DNA from: Akanthomyces muscarius
Taxonomy: Eukaryota > Ascomycota > Sordariomycetes > Hypocreales > Cordycipitaceae
Assembly (NCBI RefSeq): GCF_028009165.1
Contig: NC_079244.1
Location: 2,790,001-2,854,000 of the forward strand
Length of the DNA stretch: 64,000 nucleotides
Reading direction: 5' to 3'
Shown here: one piece after another, positions 9,311 to 21,591 of the stretch
How positions within the stretch are numbered: the first letter of the stretch is position 1
Layout of the letters: each line of letters opens with the position of its first letter
Notes under the pieces: generated by a model
What the model was told of the DNA's origin: nothing
The model's input: only the letters and a program-made list of their open reading frames with translations
The model's database searches: none
Translations under genes and position numbers: made by a program

Positions 9311-11857
9311 ATGGCAGCCCTCGGCGAGGACCTGCTCATCACTGTCAACAAGTTGCAAGATTTAGTCTTCAACACCATCGGCAGTGACTCTCTCGATCTT
9401 CCGCAAATCGTATGTTGCTATTGCTCTTGAAAATGGTGTCAAATTGTTTCCGGCCGCTTACCAGGCTTCGTAATAGGTTGTCGTCGGCTCCCAGTCCGCA
9501 GGCAAGTCGTCCGTCCTGGAGAACATTGTCGGCCGAGATTTCCTGCCCCGAGGCAGTGGTATTGTTACCCGTCGCCCTCTTATCCTGCAGCTCATCAACG
9601 TTGCCGAGGACGAGAACGCCCCCGACACTACAGAGGACCGTTTCCGCTCTCCCGCCGCTGCGCGACGTTCCGAGTGGGCAGAGTTCCACCACATTCCCAA
9701 TCGACGTTTCAACGACTTTTCCGATGTCAAGCGCGAGATCGAAAATGAGACGTCTCGCATCGCCGGTACCAACAAGGGAATCAACAGACAACCCATCAAC
9801 CTGAAAATCTACTCTCCTCATGTTCTCAACCTGACCCTCGTTGATCTTCCCGGCTTGACCAAGGTAGGCCGCACCGCCGGCAAGACTTTTAATTCCGGTC
9901 CAAACTCTGACCAACATCACAGGTTCCTATTGGCGACCAACCGACCGACATTGAGAAGCAGACTCGTAACCTGATTTCCGAATACATTGCCAAGCCCAAC
10001 AGTATTGTCCTCGCCGTGTCGCCCGCCAACGTCGACATTGTCAACTCCGAAGCCCTCAAACTGGCTCGTCATGTCGATCCCCTCGGCCGCCGAACCATTG
10101 GTGTTCTCACCAAACTTGACTTGATGGACCATGGAACCAATGCGTTGGATATTCTTTCTGGACGCGTCTACCCTCTGAAGCTGGGATTCATCGGCGTCGT
10201 CAACCGTTCGCAGCAGGATATCCAGGGCAGCAAGCCCATGGAGGAGGCGCTCAACGACGAGATGGAATTCTTCAAGCACCACCCTGCTTACCGTAACATT
10301 GCTACCCGGTGCGGCACCCGATTTCTGGCCAAGACTCTCAACACAACCCTCATGGGACATATTCGCGAACGTTTGCCCGACATCAAGGCCCGCCTCAATA
10401 CACTGATGGGACAGACCCAGCAGGAGCTCGCTAGCTACGGCGACATGCACTTCAGCGGCAAGGAGCACCGCGGCTCTCTGATTCTGCAGCTCATGACCCG
10501 ATTTGCAACCTCCTTCATTTCTTCCATCGATGGAACTTCGACAGAGATTTCCACCAAGGAGCTCTGCGGTGGTGCGCGCATCTACTACATCTTCAACTCC
10601 GTGTTTGGCAGCTCTCTTGAAGCGATCGACCCTACGTCGAATCTCACCGCTCTCGATATCAGAACCGCCATTAGAAACTCTACCGGTCCCCGACCCAGCC
10701 TGTTCGTTCCCGAAATGGCTTTCGATCTGTTGGTCAAGCCCCAGATCAAACTTCTCGAGATTCCCAGTCAGCGTTGCGTTGAATTGGTGTATGAAGAGCT
10801 CATTAAGATTTGCCACACCTGCGGCTCACAAGAGCTTCTCAGATTCCCTAGATTGCAGGCCAAGCTGATCGAGACCGTCTCTGACCTCCTGCGCGAGCGT
10901 CTAGGTCCCTCGTCCACCTACGTTGAGTCGCTCATCTCGATTCAGCGCGCTTACATCAACACAAACCACCCAAACTTCCTGGGCGCCGCGGCAGCCATGA
11001 GCAATGTCGTCAACGCCAAGCAAGATCGTGAGCGCAAGAGGCTGATCCAGGAGGAACGCGAGAGGAGAGAGCGCAAGCGCCTCAAGGAGCTTGGTGCGAA
11101 CGGCGACGTGGAAGATGTGGAAGAGGCCGACAAGGAGTCGCAAAAGCACACCAAGCACTCGCGCAGCCTGTCACCTGCTGTCCACGAAGGCCACAGCAGC
11201 CTCGCTGCCGCTGTCAACGGCCGCCCTCATTCGCCCATGAATGGGCAAGGTCTCGGTGGCGCCAAGGACACGTTCCTCAACTATTTTTTCGGTAAGGAGG
11301 GTCTCACGCCTGGTCACCTCGCGACTGGCATGCCCAACGGCCGCCAACACAACGAGCCCAGCTTCTCTAGCAGTCTCCGCCGCGAAGAAAAGATTGCTGT
11401 TCGTCCTGCGCCATCCTCGCGCGACGACGATTACGACCCTACGTCGCGCAGCTACGGTCTTGCATCCCACCTCGTAAGTTTTTTTTCTTTTCTTTTCTCG
11501 CTTCGCTCGATGCTGAGGGGTGAGCATTACTAACACGGCATCTAGGGCGAGTCTAACGAACCCGCTCTCACTGACCGCGAGGCCATGGAGACGGAGCTGA
11601 TCCGCGCGCTCATCTCCTCGTACTTCAACATTGTGCGCGAGTCGATTGCCGACCAGGTGCCCAAGGCCGTGATGCACCTGCTGGTCAACCACTGCAAGGA
11701 CGTGGTGCAGAACCGCCTCGTCAGCGAGCTCTACAAGGAGACGCTGTTTGAGGAGCTCTTGTACGAGGACGACGGCATCAAGAAGGAGCGCGAGAAGTGC
11801 GAGAAGCTCCTGCAGACCTACCGCGAGGCGGCCAAGATTATCGGCGAGGTGCTGTAA
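9311..11857 (+). CDS. DNM1: Dynamin-related GTPase Dnm1 (mitochondrial and peroxisomal fission)
   Basis: Four exons, 9311-9409, 9477-9863, 9923-11473 and 11546-11857, join in frame to 782 residues. The GTPase domain shows G1 GSQSAGKS (residues 37-44), G3 DLPG (156-159) and G4 TKLD (225-228). The stalk carries [21 protein letters not shown] and [19 protein letters not shown] charged, Arg/Glu-rich insert follows, with the [10 protein letters not shown] motif seen in yeast Dnm1 insert B. The last exon encodes the GTPase effector domain ([27 protein letters not shown]). These features favour Dnm1 over Vps1. Dnm1 assembles on mitochondria and peroxisomes through Fis1 and adaptor proteins and constricts them. 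There is no transmembrane segment, as expected. The first intron lies just before the P-loop. Confidence 0.93.
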
Positions 11858-12237
11858 GTAAGTAACTTGTGTGCGAAGAAGAAGAGGAAGAATAGGAGGC
11901 AAAACTGCGCGTGGTTTCTCGATTTAGATGAATCATGTTCCTAGAAATGCAACGCATAGAAAGACGAGAAGAGGTTGTTGTTGTGTGTGTTCTTTGTGTA
12001 ACAAAAGAAGAGGGAAAAAGGGAGGAAATGGGATGGGCATAACTATGAGGAGGAAAAGAGCATAGAAAGCACAGGTTGGGAACTTGCTGCCTCTTTTTAT
12101 CGCTCTCTAGAGGCTATGTGTGTGGTTGGGCTCTTTTTTTAGTTCTTCTTTATTTTTGTATTGTGTGTACGCTGGTCATGTACAAAGAAAATCTCACGTC
12201 TTGTTCTATCTTTGTCATCCCTTCTCTTGACCTTTTC

Positions 12238-12269
<32 letters not shown>

Positions 12270-12645
12270 GCTCTTCCACGTCTGAATTGAAGAGAGAAAC
12301 ATGTGAGAATACTCGAAGACCAAGTAATATGCAATCGCGTTTACAATGCCTTTTAAGCTTCTTCAAGAAGACGAGAACCCACGGGAATATTCAATATGAA
12401 GTTGCTGTTAAAACATCTTGGAATTATACTGAGTAGAGGGTCGTCGTGTTTCACGTGTGTGCATCTAAAAATATATATATAGCAGAGAAACCCAGTCAGA
12501 TACCGCTTTCATAGCCTCATCCGCCGTATACCTCGAGATCCAAAAGCAGAAAATAATAATAATTTGATATCAACATCAGTCGCACAGGAACAAAATGTTA
12601 CCCAGTTGTACAGCCTCGCCCCAAAAAGAGGCCAGGGTGGAGAAG
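11858..12645. other. Convergent 3' flanks of DNM1 (+) and the Zn2Cys6 gene (-)
   Basis: Purine- and T-rich untranslated-type sequence with a TTG microsatellite and no supportable gene. Confidence 0.5.
12238..12270 (+). repeat. (TTG)11 trinucleotide microsatellite
   Basis: Eleven perfect TTG units downstream of DNM1, outside any supported coding sequence. Read on the minus strand it would be a CAA run. It should be length-variable between strains. Confidence 0.9.
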
Positions 12646-15297
12646 CTAGATCTTGGCCGGATTCACACCGTCTGTCTGGTCCGGCTGCTCGGCGTAAATC
12701 TGGAAGCTCTGGTCGGCGCCCCAATTTGCCATCTGCGCATAATTCTCGAATGTATTCTGTTGGCGAAAGGTTAGCTTCAGTTCACTTTCTGCTCAGATAT
12801 AGCCCAGGTCAGCTTACCCAGTCAATATTAGCGGCAAAGTCGGCGGCGCCGCCATCCGCGGCCAGGCCATTGCCCACCGTCGTAAACATGCTCAGTGGCG
12901 ACATCGGGCCGCCATTGGCGTTGAGCGGGTTCAATCCATCCATGGACATGTCCATGTTAACGGGCGGCAGGCCAAAGTCCATGCCGACAAACGGAACGGC
13001 GTTCAGCGACCCTGAGAAGTTGTTGTTCTCAGGGCTGAGGTCACCCAGACCCGCTGAGGAAAGAACAGACTGCGGATCAGATGGCAGCGAGTCCATGTCA
13101 AAGGTGAAGGGCGGCACGCCCATAGACACCGAGTCGTTGCGCGACTCGGGCGTGTTTTCGCTGCTGCTGACCGGCGTCTTGATCTTGTCCATCATGATTT
13201 CGAGAATCTTGGATGCCTTGAACGCTTCCATGGACGTGTCGGCGAGGCTCGACCAGATGGTGCCCGCCTGCTGAAGGGAACTGACCATGTTGGTACGCTT
13301 CTCGTTATCCCACACAAAAGATCCCTCGGCGTCCTGGCTGGCGTTCGTCTGCATGGCAATGTTGTCATAGTGCAGATCCAGGATGATCAGCATGGCGGGG
13401 AGAATAAACTCCTTGGTTGCGATCGACTTGACGTACCAGCTGACGGCACGCAGCTTACCGCCAGGCTGAGATTCACGATGTAAAGTGGAGAGATGGCCCA
13501 TGGCTTCTACGGATGCCTCGATCGCGGCGCGGCGTGAATGAGCATATCGCGGGTTTTGTCTCGCCTTGACCATGTAGTGGCGGTGGAGTAGGCACATGAT
13601 CTTTTGGTAAAGGACGTTGACGTTGAACCGGGCAACAATCAGAGTCACTGGATCGTTAGAGCCTTCCAAGGAAGTAAGCTTCAGGTGAGGTGGCAGATCC
13701 TGCATGACCTGTCTTAGCTTGGCGTCGAATCGTAGAATCTCATCGTAAGGCATTCCCTTGCCAAGGCGATTTGTCGCCTGCAGAATGTTACCGAGCTCGA
13801 AGCAGAGCTTTGCTTTCGCAATCATGTAAGAAATCGGAGTCGGCTCCGATAGTGGACGGGACGGCGGCAGTTCCTTAATGGTCTGGTGGAAATCATCGTC
13901 AAACAAATTGTTTGGCAGTTGCGCATCGCAGTCTCGCTCGTTAATCATGCTGGGCAGCGACACCTGATGCGAAAAGACAATGTCTGACATCCGAATGAGG
14001 GCCCATGTGCGCCGACGCATTTCTGCCTGGAACGGACTGAGAGAAGGAAACCATTTCGCGTCGCGGTGATAGCCCTGACGGATGGCAATGCGAGCAATCA
14101 TGCCAACAATAAGCCACAAGCCTAGATCAGCGTCCCAGCGTGAGGAATATTCTCCGAGGACATACAACAGCAATGTCTCTACTGTGTGATCGACGGGCCT
14201 TGTGTAGTCTCCCTTGATGAGACATTGAACAGTGCGTAGGCGATATTCATCAGCAAACGCCATGCTCTTGTTCCTCCACTCAGGAGGCTCGTCACCGACC
14301 TTGTTGTAACTCAGCATTGCCAGCGAGAGAATGGAATATAAAAGACCGAGCCACATGATTGGCGTTTTATTGGGATCTTGCCAATGAGTCCGTAATTGCT
14401 GCAGGAACGTAGGTCCGTGGATGACGCTGACGGCGTTATCCATCGAGTTAAAATATCGACTGCAAAGGGCAAGGACGTGTGTCTTGGGTGGTAATGAAGT
14501 GCGCAGCTCGATTTCCGAAGCAGGCTGGGCACCCAGCAATAGAGTAGGGCCTTCACGGGCGGCGGCTGGCTTTGAGTTTTTGACGCGTTCGTAGCTGGTT
14601 TCGAGTTCCTTGCGATGAAACGTAAAGTAGTTTTTGACGTCTGATATATCGGCGAGAATCGAGTGCCAGTGCTCATGACCAATGTACATTGATTTGCCCT
14701 TGTCAGCATCGACCTTGAGCATGCCGAGGGAAGCAGTCAAGCCATCATCATCATCGCTTTCATCGTCACCACCGTTAGTCCCATCATCCTGCTCCATCAA
14801 GGCTGATGCATTGCTGTCGGTTGTCGTCTGTGATATTGACTGGCCCCGCGCTGCGGCGACGGCTGAGGCTGGATCGCTGCCACCTGTGTGCATGAGAGAG
14901 AGGACCAGGTTCTCCAAGCGGTCAATGCGATTCTGCATGTCGTCGGGGCTAAGGTCAGCCTGGCTGGCACCCTTCTTCTGCGAGGCGGGCGCGGCGTAGG
15001 TACATGATGATGTGTCATTCCCTTCACGCTTGGTACAATTACTGCAAGGATGTTTCCGATCGCATTTCCTGGATTGCGTTAGTGGCGTGGAGGATTGGCT
15101 GACGCGTTGGAGCTTACAATCTGTGACAGGTTAGCATGGCGCAAGATGAGAACCAGATGGAGGGGCAATACGCACTTGCGTGTTCTGCATGGATAGCAGC
15201 TGAGAGGGACTCGATTTCGTTTGCGGACAACTTTGTAGCTGTCTTCTGGCGAGCGAGCACCAGTGGAGGAGTTTGTCGAGGGCGGCGTGGGCGTCAT
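12646..15297 (-). CDS. Zn2Cys6 fungal transcription factor with a 3-nt micro-exon in the zinc cluster
   Basis: Coding segments are 15297-15176, 15120-15118 (3 nt), 15068-12818 and 12756-12646, giving 828 residues in frame. The zinc cluster is C34, C37, C44, C50, C53, C64 in SCYPCRTRKLKCDRKHPCSNC. A linker with a short coiled-coil-like segment (MQNRIDRLENLVLSLM) follows. The central region matches the fungal_trans regulatory domain, with ALCSRYFNSMDNAVSVIHGPTF, RRRTWALIRMSDIVFSHQVSLPSMI and a following helical bundle. The last exon adds NTFENYAQMANWGADQSF and is needed to remove a premature stop after IDW. Such proteins bind CGG-type sites in nuclear DNA, usually as dimers. The target genes are unknown and I do not assign a named orthologue. 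The two N-terminal introns (55 and 49 nt) each have their own CTAAC branch site and AG acceptor. Gene identity is firm; micro-exon use is inferred. Confidence 0.88.
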
Positions 15298-17174
15298 TTT
15301 GGCGGTATCAAGTATGATGTACCTATTGGTAGGTGTGGACGGGGGCTCTGCGGCAGGCGGGGCCAGTCCGAATGAGTACGGCGACGTTTACACCCAAGGA
15401 CTGAGTTGCCGAGGAGGGAGATGGCGAGGTCAAGTGATTGTCAGTGAATTGAGACGTGGCAGCAGGTGCTCAAAACGCATTGGAGTCTGCCCGTGGCGTG
15501 CTGGGCGGAAGGGTTGGCTTTAACAAGCTGCGAGGTGTATGCGACGGAAACGCCGATTAGGATCAGTGACGCCGTGTGCGGAGCTGGACAGACTATATAT
15601 TGCCTGGGAAAGCCTGGAGACGATAAATCTAGCCCGCTGAGCAGTCGAGTGTTTGCGCAGCGCGATTTGCTGGACTGAGTCTGGCGCAGTCGTGCAGGAA
15701 AGGTTCGCGGCGATGTAGGTAGGTAGGCGCTAACTGTGGTTGGCTTGGGCCGAGTGGTGAGAGTAGGACAGACGAGTGCGGTGTCGGCCAGGAAATTATC
15801 GTAAAAACAGTCGACTCACAAATCGAAGTCGACGAAGACGAAGATTTGTTTGATAAAAAGGATAAGAAAAAATGCCCGTGGACAGGAAATGCAAAGACAA
15901 ATTAAGGTAAAGCGTTGGACGTCAGCGCCAGTCGATGAAATGGCAGACTGATAGGTACCTGTAGTGGGGGGGGCAAAGACAGTGGTGCTGGCCAGTGGAC
16001 GCAGTAGTGTGAGTTTAGTGGAGACTGAGAGTGCTCAAGCCTCAAGGCCACCACACCACAGAGGGTGGCAGGGCGCTGGTAGGTCCTGTTTGGCGCGGCA
16101 AGCACCAAAAACGTCAGCGAGGGGAGGGGGCCCGGGGGTCATGGCCTGGGGCTGGGGGCTTCACGCTAGACGGATGTCGGACGCACTCGCCCGCAAACTC
16201 CGGATGCAGAGCTGAGGCTGCGATCGGGCCAAACGACGCGCAGGGCAAATTATCAGGTCAAGAAAAAGCGAACAGGATGAGAGACAAGACAGAGGCCTGT
16301 GCAAAGCGAAGCAAATTAATTTACAGATTTTTTCTTGAACCACAAAATGTGCTGCATCGCAGACTCTGCCACATCAGCCTCCATCTGTACGTGCACTATT
16401 TACCACCTACCTCACTGTCTGGGGGTTTGTGCCGTCGCAAGGCTGCCACTGTACACGCATGCTGAATAGACTGGATACCAGACTTGATGCACATCGAGGT
16501 GAGTCACAGATGCAAGGGAAGGGATCCCTGCAAGGGTCTAGACGAAAAATTACCGACTCTCACGGCACGACGCCCCGACCCAGACGCAGAGCGGCCCCAG
16601 CAACAAGCCCGCTCATCGTGTCCAGCTGGTGGCCCAATAGCCGAGCCACCAGCACCAAAGAGAACTCTCACGAGTCTCATTTGTCAGCCAGCTTCTGGCG
16701 CATCTGCTGCGGATCCCCCTCTATTAAGCCTGGCACTCTGGTATGGCTGCTGGCTTGTTTGGTAGGGGCCTCTAGCGCCGAAATGACGGTGTCGTCCGCC
16801 TTATCAATCTGCCCCAGCGTAGGAAGACATGGAATGCCACTGGATCACGACTCCCACCGCATATTCAAGTTTTCCCGTAGGCTCTTTGCATATTTCAATT
16901 TTTTTCTTCGTCAGATCGTACCTAACCTGGAACGCAAAGTGACCTGCTCGGGGTATTCTAGTTATAAATAAATTAAGAATGGCAATCGAGCCTTTTTCCT
17001 GTGTCCATCCATGCTGATGCTGCTCATCTGGCGCACCGCCATAGATGTGATTTTTCTTCACAGGCGCGATTTTTGTGCGCTTGGAAAATGGTCAACCCCG
17101 TGTCTCGATGACGTCCTCTCCGACTGACGCTGCAGATATAACACAGCAAATATATCAGCCTTTCAACTTGTACT
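15298..17174. promoter_or_regulatory. Long upstream region of the Zn2Cys6 gene, then the GRX3/4 3' flank
   Basis: About 1.9 kb with no convincing gene. Open frames here are rich in Trp, Arg, Cys and Ser and have no family resemblance. Long upstream regions are common for fungal regulators. I identify no specific site. Confidence 0.45.
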
Positions 17175-17995
17175 TCATGCTGCCGCAACATCCGCCGCTG
17201 CCGCCGTGTATGCCTTGAAGAACTCTCCGTTGCTCTCCATCTCCTCCTTGACCTGCACAGCTTGGGTTAGCTACAGGGACAACACAGTGTTGCGAGTATT
17301 AGACTTACAATATCCAAGCCCCCAACAAGCTCACCGTCCATCCACAATTGAGGGTAGGTCGGCCACTCGGCGTATTCCTTGAGGCCCTGGCGAACCTCGT
17401 CATCCGCCAGAATGTTGAAGAAACCGTACTTGACCGAGTTCTCGCGGAGGATGCCAACCAGCTGCCGCGAGAAGCCGCACTGGGGAGAGCTAGGCGTGCC
17501 CTTCATGAATAGCATGACGGGGGCAGCCTTGACAAGATCTTCCAACCGCTTGAACAGGTCCGCCTTCTTCGTCTCAGGGTCGGCCTCGGGCTGCTCGGCG
17601 GCGGCAGCGTCAGGTGCGGCCGTGCCGTTGGCTCCCATCGGCTCAGTGCTCTTTCCAGCGTGCGTCTCAATGGCGTTGCGCACCTTGACGGCATTGCTGC
17701 CGCTGACCGTCTCGAGGACCTCGCCACCGCGCACCAGCACGAGGAAGGGCACGGCAGTGACGTCGTACGCCTCGCTGATATCGCTCAGCTCCTCGGCGTT
17801 GATGGAGAACCATTGTGTGCTCGGCGGCGAAGCGACGGGATATTCGGAAGCGAGGGTAGAGAGGACCGTGGCCATTTGCGCGCAGGGAGCGGCCCAAGGC
17901 GCATGGAACGAGACGACGAGGAGGGTCGTCGGCGCCACGGAGCCGAGGACCTGCTCCCACTGAGCCATGCTCGTGACTTCGGTAATGGTCGACAT
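17175..17995 (-). CDS. GRX4: Monothiol glutaredoxin Grx3/Grx4 (thioredoxin-like plus CGFS domain)
   Basis: Two exons, 17995-17309 and 17252-17175, flank a 56-nt GT...AG intron and give 254 residues. The start MSTITEV is chosen because the thioredoxin-like domain begins immediately after it. That domain (residues about 1-110) has WAAPC at 34-38, a degenerate active site with only one cysteine. An Ala/Glu-rich linker leads to a glutaredoxin domain with MFMKGTP-like MLFMKGTPSSPQCGFSRQ, CGFS at 173-176, and the WPTYPQLWMDGELVGGLDI segment. The last exon supplies VKEEMESNGEFFKAY. Multidomain monothiol glutaredoxins bind a bridging [2Fe-2S] cluster with glutathione and pass iron status to iron-responsive regulators in the cytosol and nucleus. 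Two residual alternatives (Grx3 or Grx4) cannot be separated, since most filamentous fungi have one. Confidence 0.92.
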
Positions 17996-19060
17996 GGTTT
18001 GCGAGAGGCTTTGTGAAGGTGTAACCGAGAGAAAGTCGACGCAGATTCGATCGCGTGCCAATGCCAAGAGACAGGAAAGAGTGCAAGACAAATTGTGATG
18101 CTTAAGAATGGCGAGTGGTTGCAAAAAATGGCGGGGCAGCGTTGGGAGCATCCGGCGTTCGGAGAGGGGCGACAGTGAAAAATGGCCATTTTGCGTCACT
18201 TGGGGGAGGGGTTGCGCTATGAGCAGCCTGTGCAGCGGCAGGAGCAAACAGCCAGTCCCTGCGCGGGCGCTGCTGGACGTGCTGTGGTATGCTGCAGAGA
18301 CCGCCAGACACCTTGGCGGCCGGCCCAGACGCAGCGCTGCCGACAGAGCCTGAACCAAGCCACTGCACCATGACATAAGAGATACCTCCGTTGGCACCAC
18401 TCAAGCATGCCAGCCCAGGTACCAGCCACAACGCCCCACCAGCTCGACGTGCCCAAATCGCAAACCAGCCATCCAGCCACTGACACCGCTGTCTCTTCAG
18501 CGGCCCTACCTAGGTCGGCCTTTTAGCGCTAGACTGCAGCCTGGAGTTTCCTTCGAGACGCCTGCAAACCTGCCGCCCACCCACTGCTACTACCAGTCAG
18601 TAGTAAGCACCAGCCGGCCACCCCGCTTCCGCTGCTGCGGCTCACTCGTCATGGGCAACGTACGTCAACGCTGCAGCAACTTGGCCAAGCTCAGGAGCTC
18701 CTCCATCCTCTCATTCTCTCGGCCCCAACCAACTTGCCTCTTGTCCCATTATCGTCTACCTGGGATTCACGACGATACGCACACACGGAAACGAGGCGCC
18801 TGTATTCTCGCTGTCCTCGTACTCCTTTTCTTCCTCCCGACCCCGCTATCCTTAGGCCCTGTCTATCCCGCCATTCCGCGCGCCAAAGCTTCTAGAGCTT
18901 CTGTGGAAACTCGTTTCGCAGGCTGCCTCATCACCAGCCCTGTAGGTACGTTTTGCCGTCTCCCGCCCTCTCGAATGAGAAAAAAAAAGCAATCTCAAGT
19001 GTGCGCGCATTGCGTACCGGAATTGCTCCTTTCAGCTACTAACCTTTGCTTCAGTACACG
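17996..19060. promoter_or_regulatory. Divergent promoter region of GRX3/4 (-) and ABP1 (+), with an ABP1 5' UTR intron
   Basis: About 1.07 kb separate the two start codons. Close to ABP1 a probable leader intron runs 18946-19054: donor gtacgt, branch gctactaac, acceptor cttcag, leaving only TACACG before the ATG. No gene is supported. Confidence 0.55.
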
Positions 19061-21591
19061 ATGGCCTCCCTCAACCTCTCCATAAACGGCTCGTCCATCA
19101 AGAAAGAGTACAGCTCGGTAGTTGATGCTGCCGTGCCTAGCTCCGGCTCTCCCACCTTTGCCAAATGGGCCCTTTACGCTGTCCAAACACCCCTTGTCAG
19201 CGTTTTTGAATCGTCCGGAAGCAATGAAAGCGTGCTCAAGGTAGAGAGCACTGGCGGTAAGGACTCCCGACGGTCCGACGAACCGGGAACCAATCTGGCC
19301 ACATGCTGACGAAGACTCCTGGCAGAGGGCGAACTCAGCGAACTTTTCGAAGACTTTAGCGAAGGCCGCGTTCAATTCGGCTTTGTCAAGGTCAAGGACC
19401 CCAACTCTGGTCTTCCTAAGCACGTTCTCATCGCCTGGTGTGGCGGCGGCGTGCCCGAGCGAACAAAAGGCTACTTCACCAGCCACCTCAATGCCGTCTC
19501 CAAGGTCCTCCACGGTTACCATGTGCAGGTTACCGCTCGATCCGACGACGATCTGGACCCCGACGCTCTTATGCGCAAGGTCTCCGATGCCTCTGGCTCC
19601 AAGTATGCTGGCGGTCCTGCCACCGACGCTGCCCGAGCCCCTCCCCCCATCAAGTCCAAGCCTGTCTTCTCGCCCTCCAACATGAGCGCTGGTCGCTCCC
19701 TGAACCCCCTTGTTGCTGCTCGCTCCCGCAAAGACGAAAATGTCGACGACGATGGCTGGGGTGCTGATGCGCCTCCCGTGACCCGAACCCAGGTGGAAAG
19801 GGTTGAGTCCGCCTACAAGCCTACCAAGGTCGATATGCCTGGCCTCTCTCGCCAGAGTGAGCCTTCTCGCTACACTTCCGCCGCCTCCCATCAGCAGGAC
19901 AGGGATGTCATTGGTGGTGGCTACAGGCCTGTCGGTAAAGTTGACATTGCCGCTATCCGCGCCCAGGCCAAGGAGCAGCGCGACGATCGACCGACACCCG
20001 TCAAGGGCTCATACGAGCCTATTGGCAAGGTAGACATTGCTGCCATTCGTGCAAAGGCTCAGAAGCCCGCATCTGAACAGCCCGCGCCTGAGCAGCCCGC
20101 TGAGGATGACGCCCCGAAGCCTCTTGCTGACCGCGCTGCCGCATTCTCGCAGCCAGCCCAGTCTGAGAGGCTCACGTCATTGCCCAAGCCCAAGGTTGCC
20201 AACAAGTTCGGCGCTGGCGGTTTCGCAACCAAGGCTCCTACACCCGGTGCTCTGGGACTCCAAGGACCCGTTGCTAACGCATCCACTGCTCCCGTCACCA
20301 CCACCAGCCGAACTTTCGCCAACGAAGGCGGCAAGACTCCCGCCCAGCTCTGGGCTGAGAAGAAGGCGCGCGAGAGTGGCGCCAGCGCCGGAGCGGCATC
20401 ACCCTCATCCCCCCCACCGATCAATCAACAGCAGAGCGGAAACAACGAGTGGAAGTCCGGATACGCTGGCAAGTCTTGGGCAGCGGTACAGACTCCAGCA
20501 TTCGGACGTGGTGGTGCTGAGACTGTCCGTGGAAACGACCAGGCCGTTCCCGAAGACGAACAGGCTCATGGCGACCAAGAGGACCCGGCTGGAGGTGTTT
20601 CGGCCCTGCGCGACCGCTTTAAGGGCGCTACACCCATGGGCGGAGCGCCACCTGTGCCTGGCGCCACCCCTGGACATAGAGATGAGGAAGAAGAGGAAGA
20701 ACCTGCAGCGCCTCCCCCCCCCCCTGCGGGCTCTCGCCCATCTGGTGGATTTGCCCTGCCCGGCTTGCCTACTCGCCCACCACCTGTCGATGACGAGGAG
20801 GAGGAGGAGGAAGAGCCCGAGCGTGAGCAGTCGCCCATCCGCGTCGCGCAGCCCGTCGCCCGCGAGGCCGAATCAGTTCGCGCTCCTGCGCCACCACCCG
20901 CGCCGGTCCCCGTGCCACGCGAGCCTACGCCTGAACCGGAGCCTGAACCGGAGCCCGAGCCGGAGCCCGAGCCGGAACCGGAGCCTGCGCCCGCCCCTGT
21001 TGCTCACCAAGCTGCCCCTCCCCCTCCTGCGCCTGCGGCCGGTGGCGCCTCCCAGCGTGCTGTCATTCTCTACGACTACGACAAGGATGAGGACAACGAG
21101 ATCAACCTGGTCGAGGGTGAGACTGTCACAGACATTGACCAGGTCGACCCCGACTGGTGGATAGGCACCAACGTGCACGGCGAGAACGGCCTGTTCCCCA
21201 GCAGCTACGTCGAGCTCATCAAAGACGACGGCGCTGGTGCTGGAGCTGGCGCCGCCGCTCCGCCACCACCGGCTGCTCCCGGTCCTGCTGCTGCCTCCGC
21301 GCACACGGCGGCTCCTGTAGCCCCGGCGCCGGCTGCCGCCTCATCCGGACACACTGCCACGGCTCTGTACGATTATGAAGCCGCCGAAGACAATGGTATG
21401 CACCCTTTCCCCATCTTTTTAAAATACTGCGACAAGAATTGATTACTGACAATGTTCATTCAACAGAGCTTTCCTTCCCCGAGGATGCGCAAGTAACAAA
21501 TCTCGAGTTCCCCGACGACGATTGGTGGTTTGGCCACTACAAGGGTGACTCGGGCCTCTTCCCCGCCAACTATGTCCAGTTGAACCAGTAG
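19061..21591 (+). CDS. ABP1: Actin-binding protein Abp1 (ADF-H domain and two SH3 domains)
   Basis: Three exons, 19061-19256, 19326-21395 and 21467-21591, join in frame to 796 residues. The ADF-homology domain (residues 1 to about 135) includes LNLSINGSSIKKEY, GRVQFGFVKVKDPNSGLPKHVLIAWCG and a KGYFTSHLNAVSKVLHGYHVQVTARSD-type actin-binding end. A short acidic patch with a Trp (DDDGWGADAP) may be an Arp2/3-binding motif. Two related segments, PVGKVDIAAIRAQAK and PIGKVDIAAIRAKAQ, lie near residues 268 and 297. The middle is Pro/Ala/Glu rich with a PE dipeptide run. SH3-1 (about 642-697) and SH3-2 (about 741-794) show ALYDY, DDDWWFG and GLFPANYV signatures; the last intron splits SH3-2. Abp1 sits at cortical actin patches in endocytosis. 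Yeast Abp1 has one SH3; two are common in filamentous ascomycetes. Confidence 0.93.
20932..20990 (+). repeat. PE-dipeptide coding repeat in ABP1
   Basis: A GAG/CC-type hexanucleotide repeat encodes about nine Pro-Glu pairs between the acidic middle of Abp1 and SH3-1. It is a low-complexity coding repeat and is likely to vary in length. Confidence 0.75.

Noticed and set aside
9311..11857. Assignment of the dynamin as Vps1
   Set aside because: The FLNYFFGK insert motif and the stalk sequences fit Dnm1 better than Vps1.
12809..12820. Apparent stop of the Zn2Cys6 gene just after IDW
   Set aside because: The stop lies inside an intron with GTAAGC donor and CAACAG acceptor; a last exon of 37 codons follows in frame.
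16031..16971. Overlapping open frames upstream of the Zn2Cys6 gene
   Set aside because: Composition and lack of family features fit non-coding DNA; both strands show similar frames.
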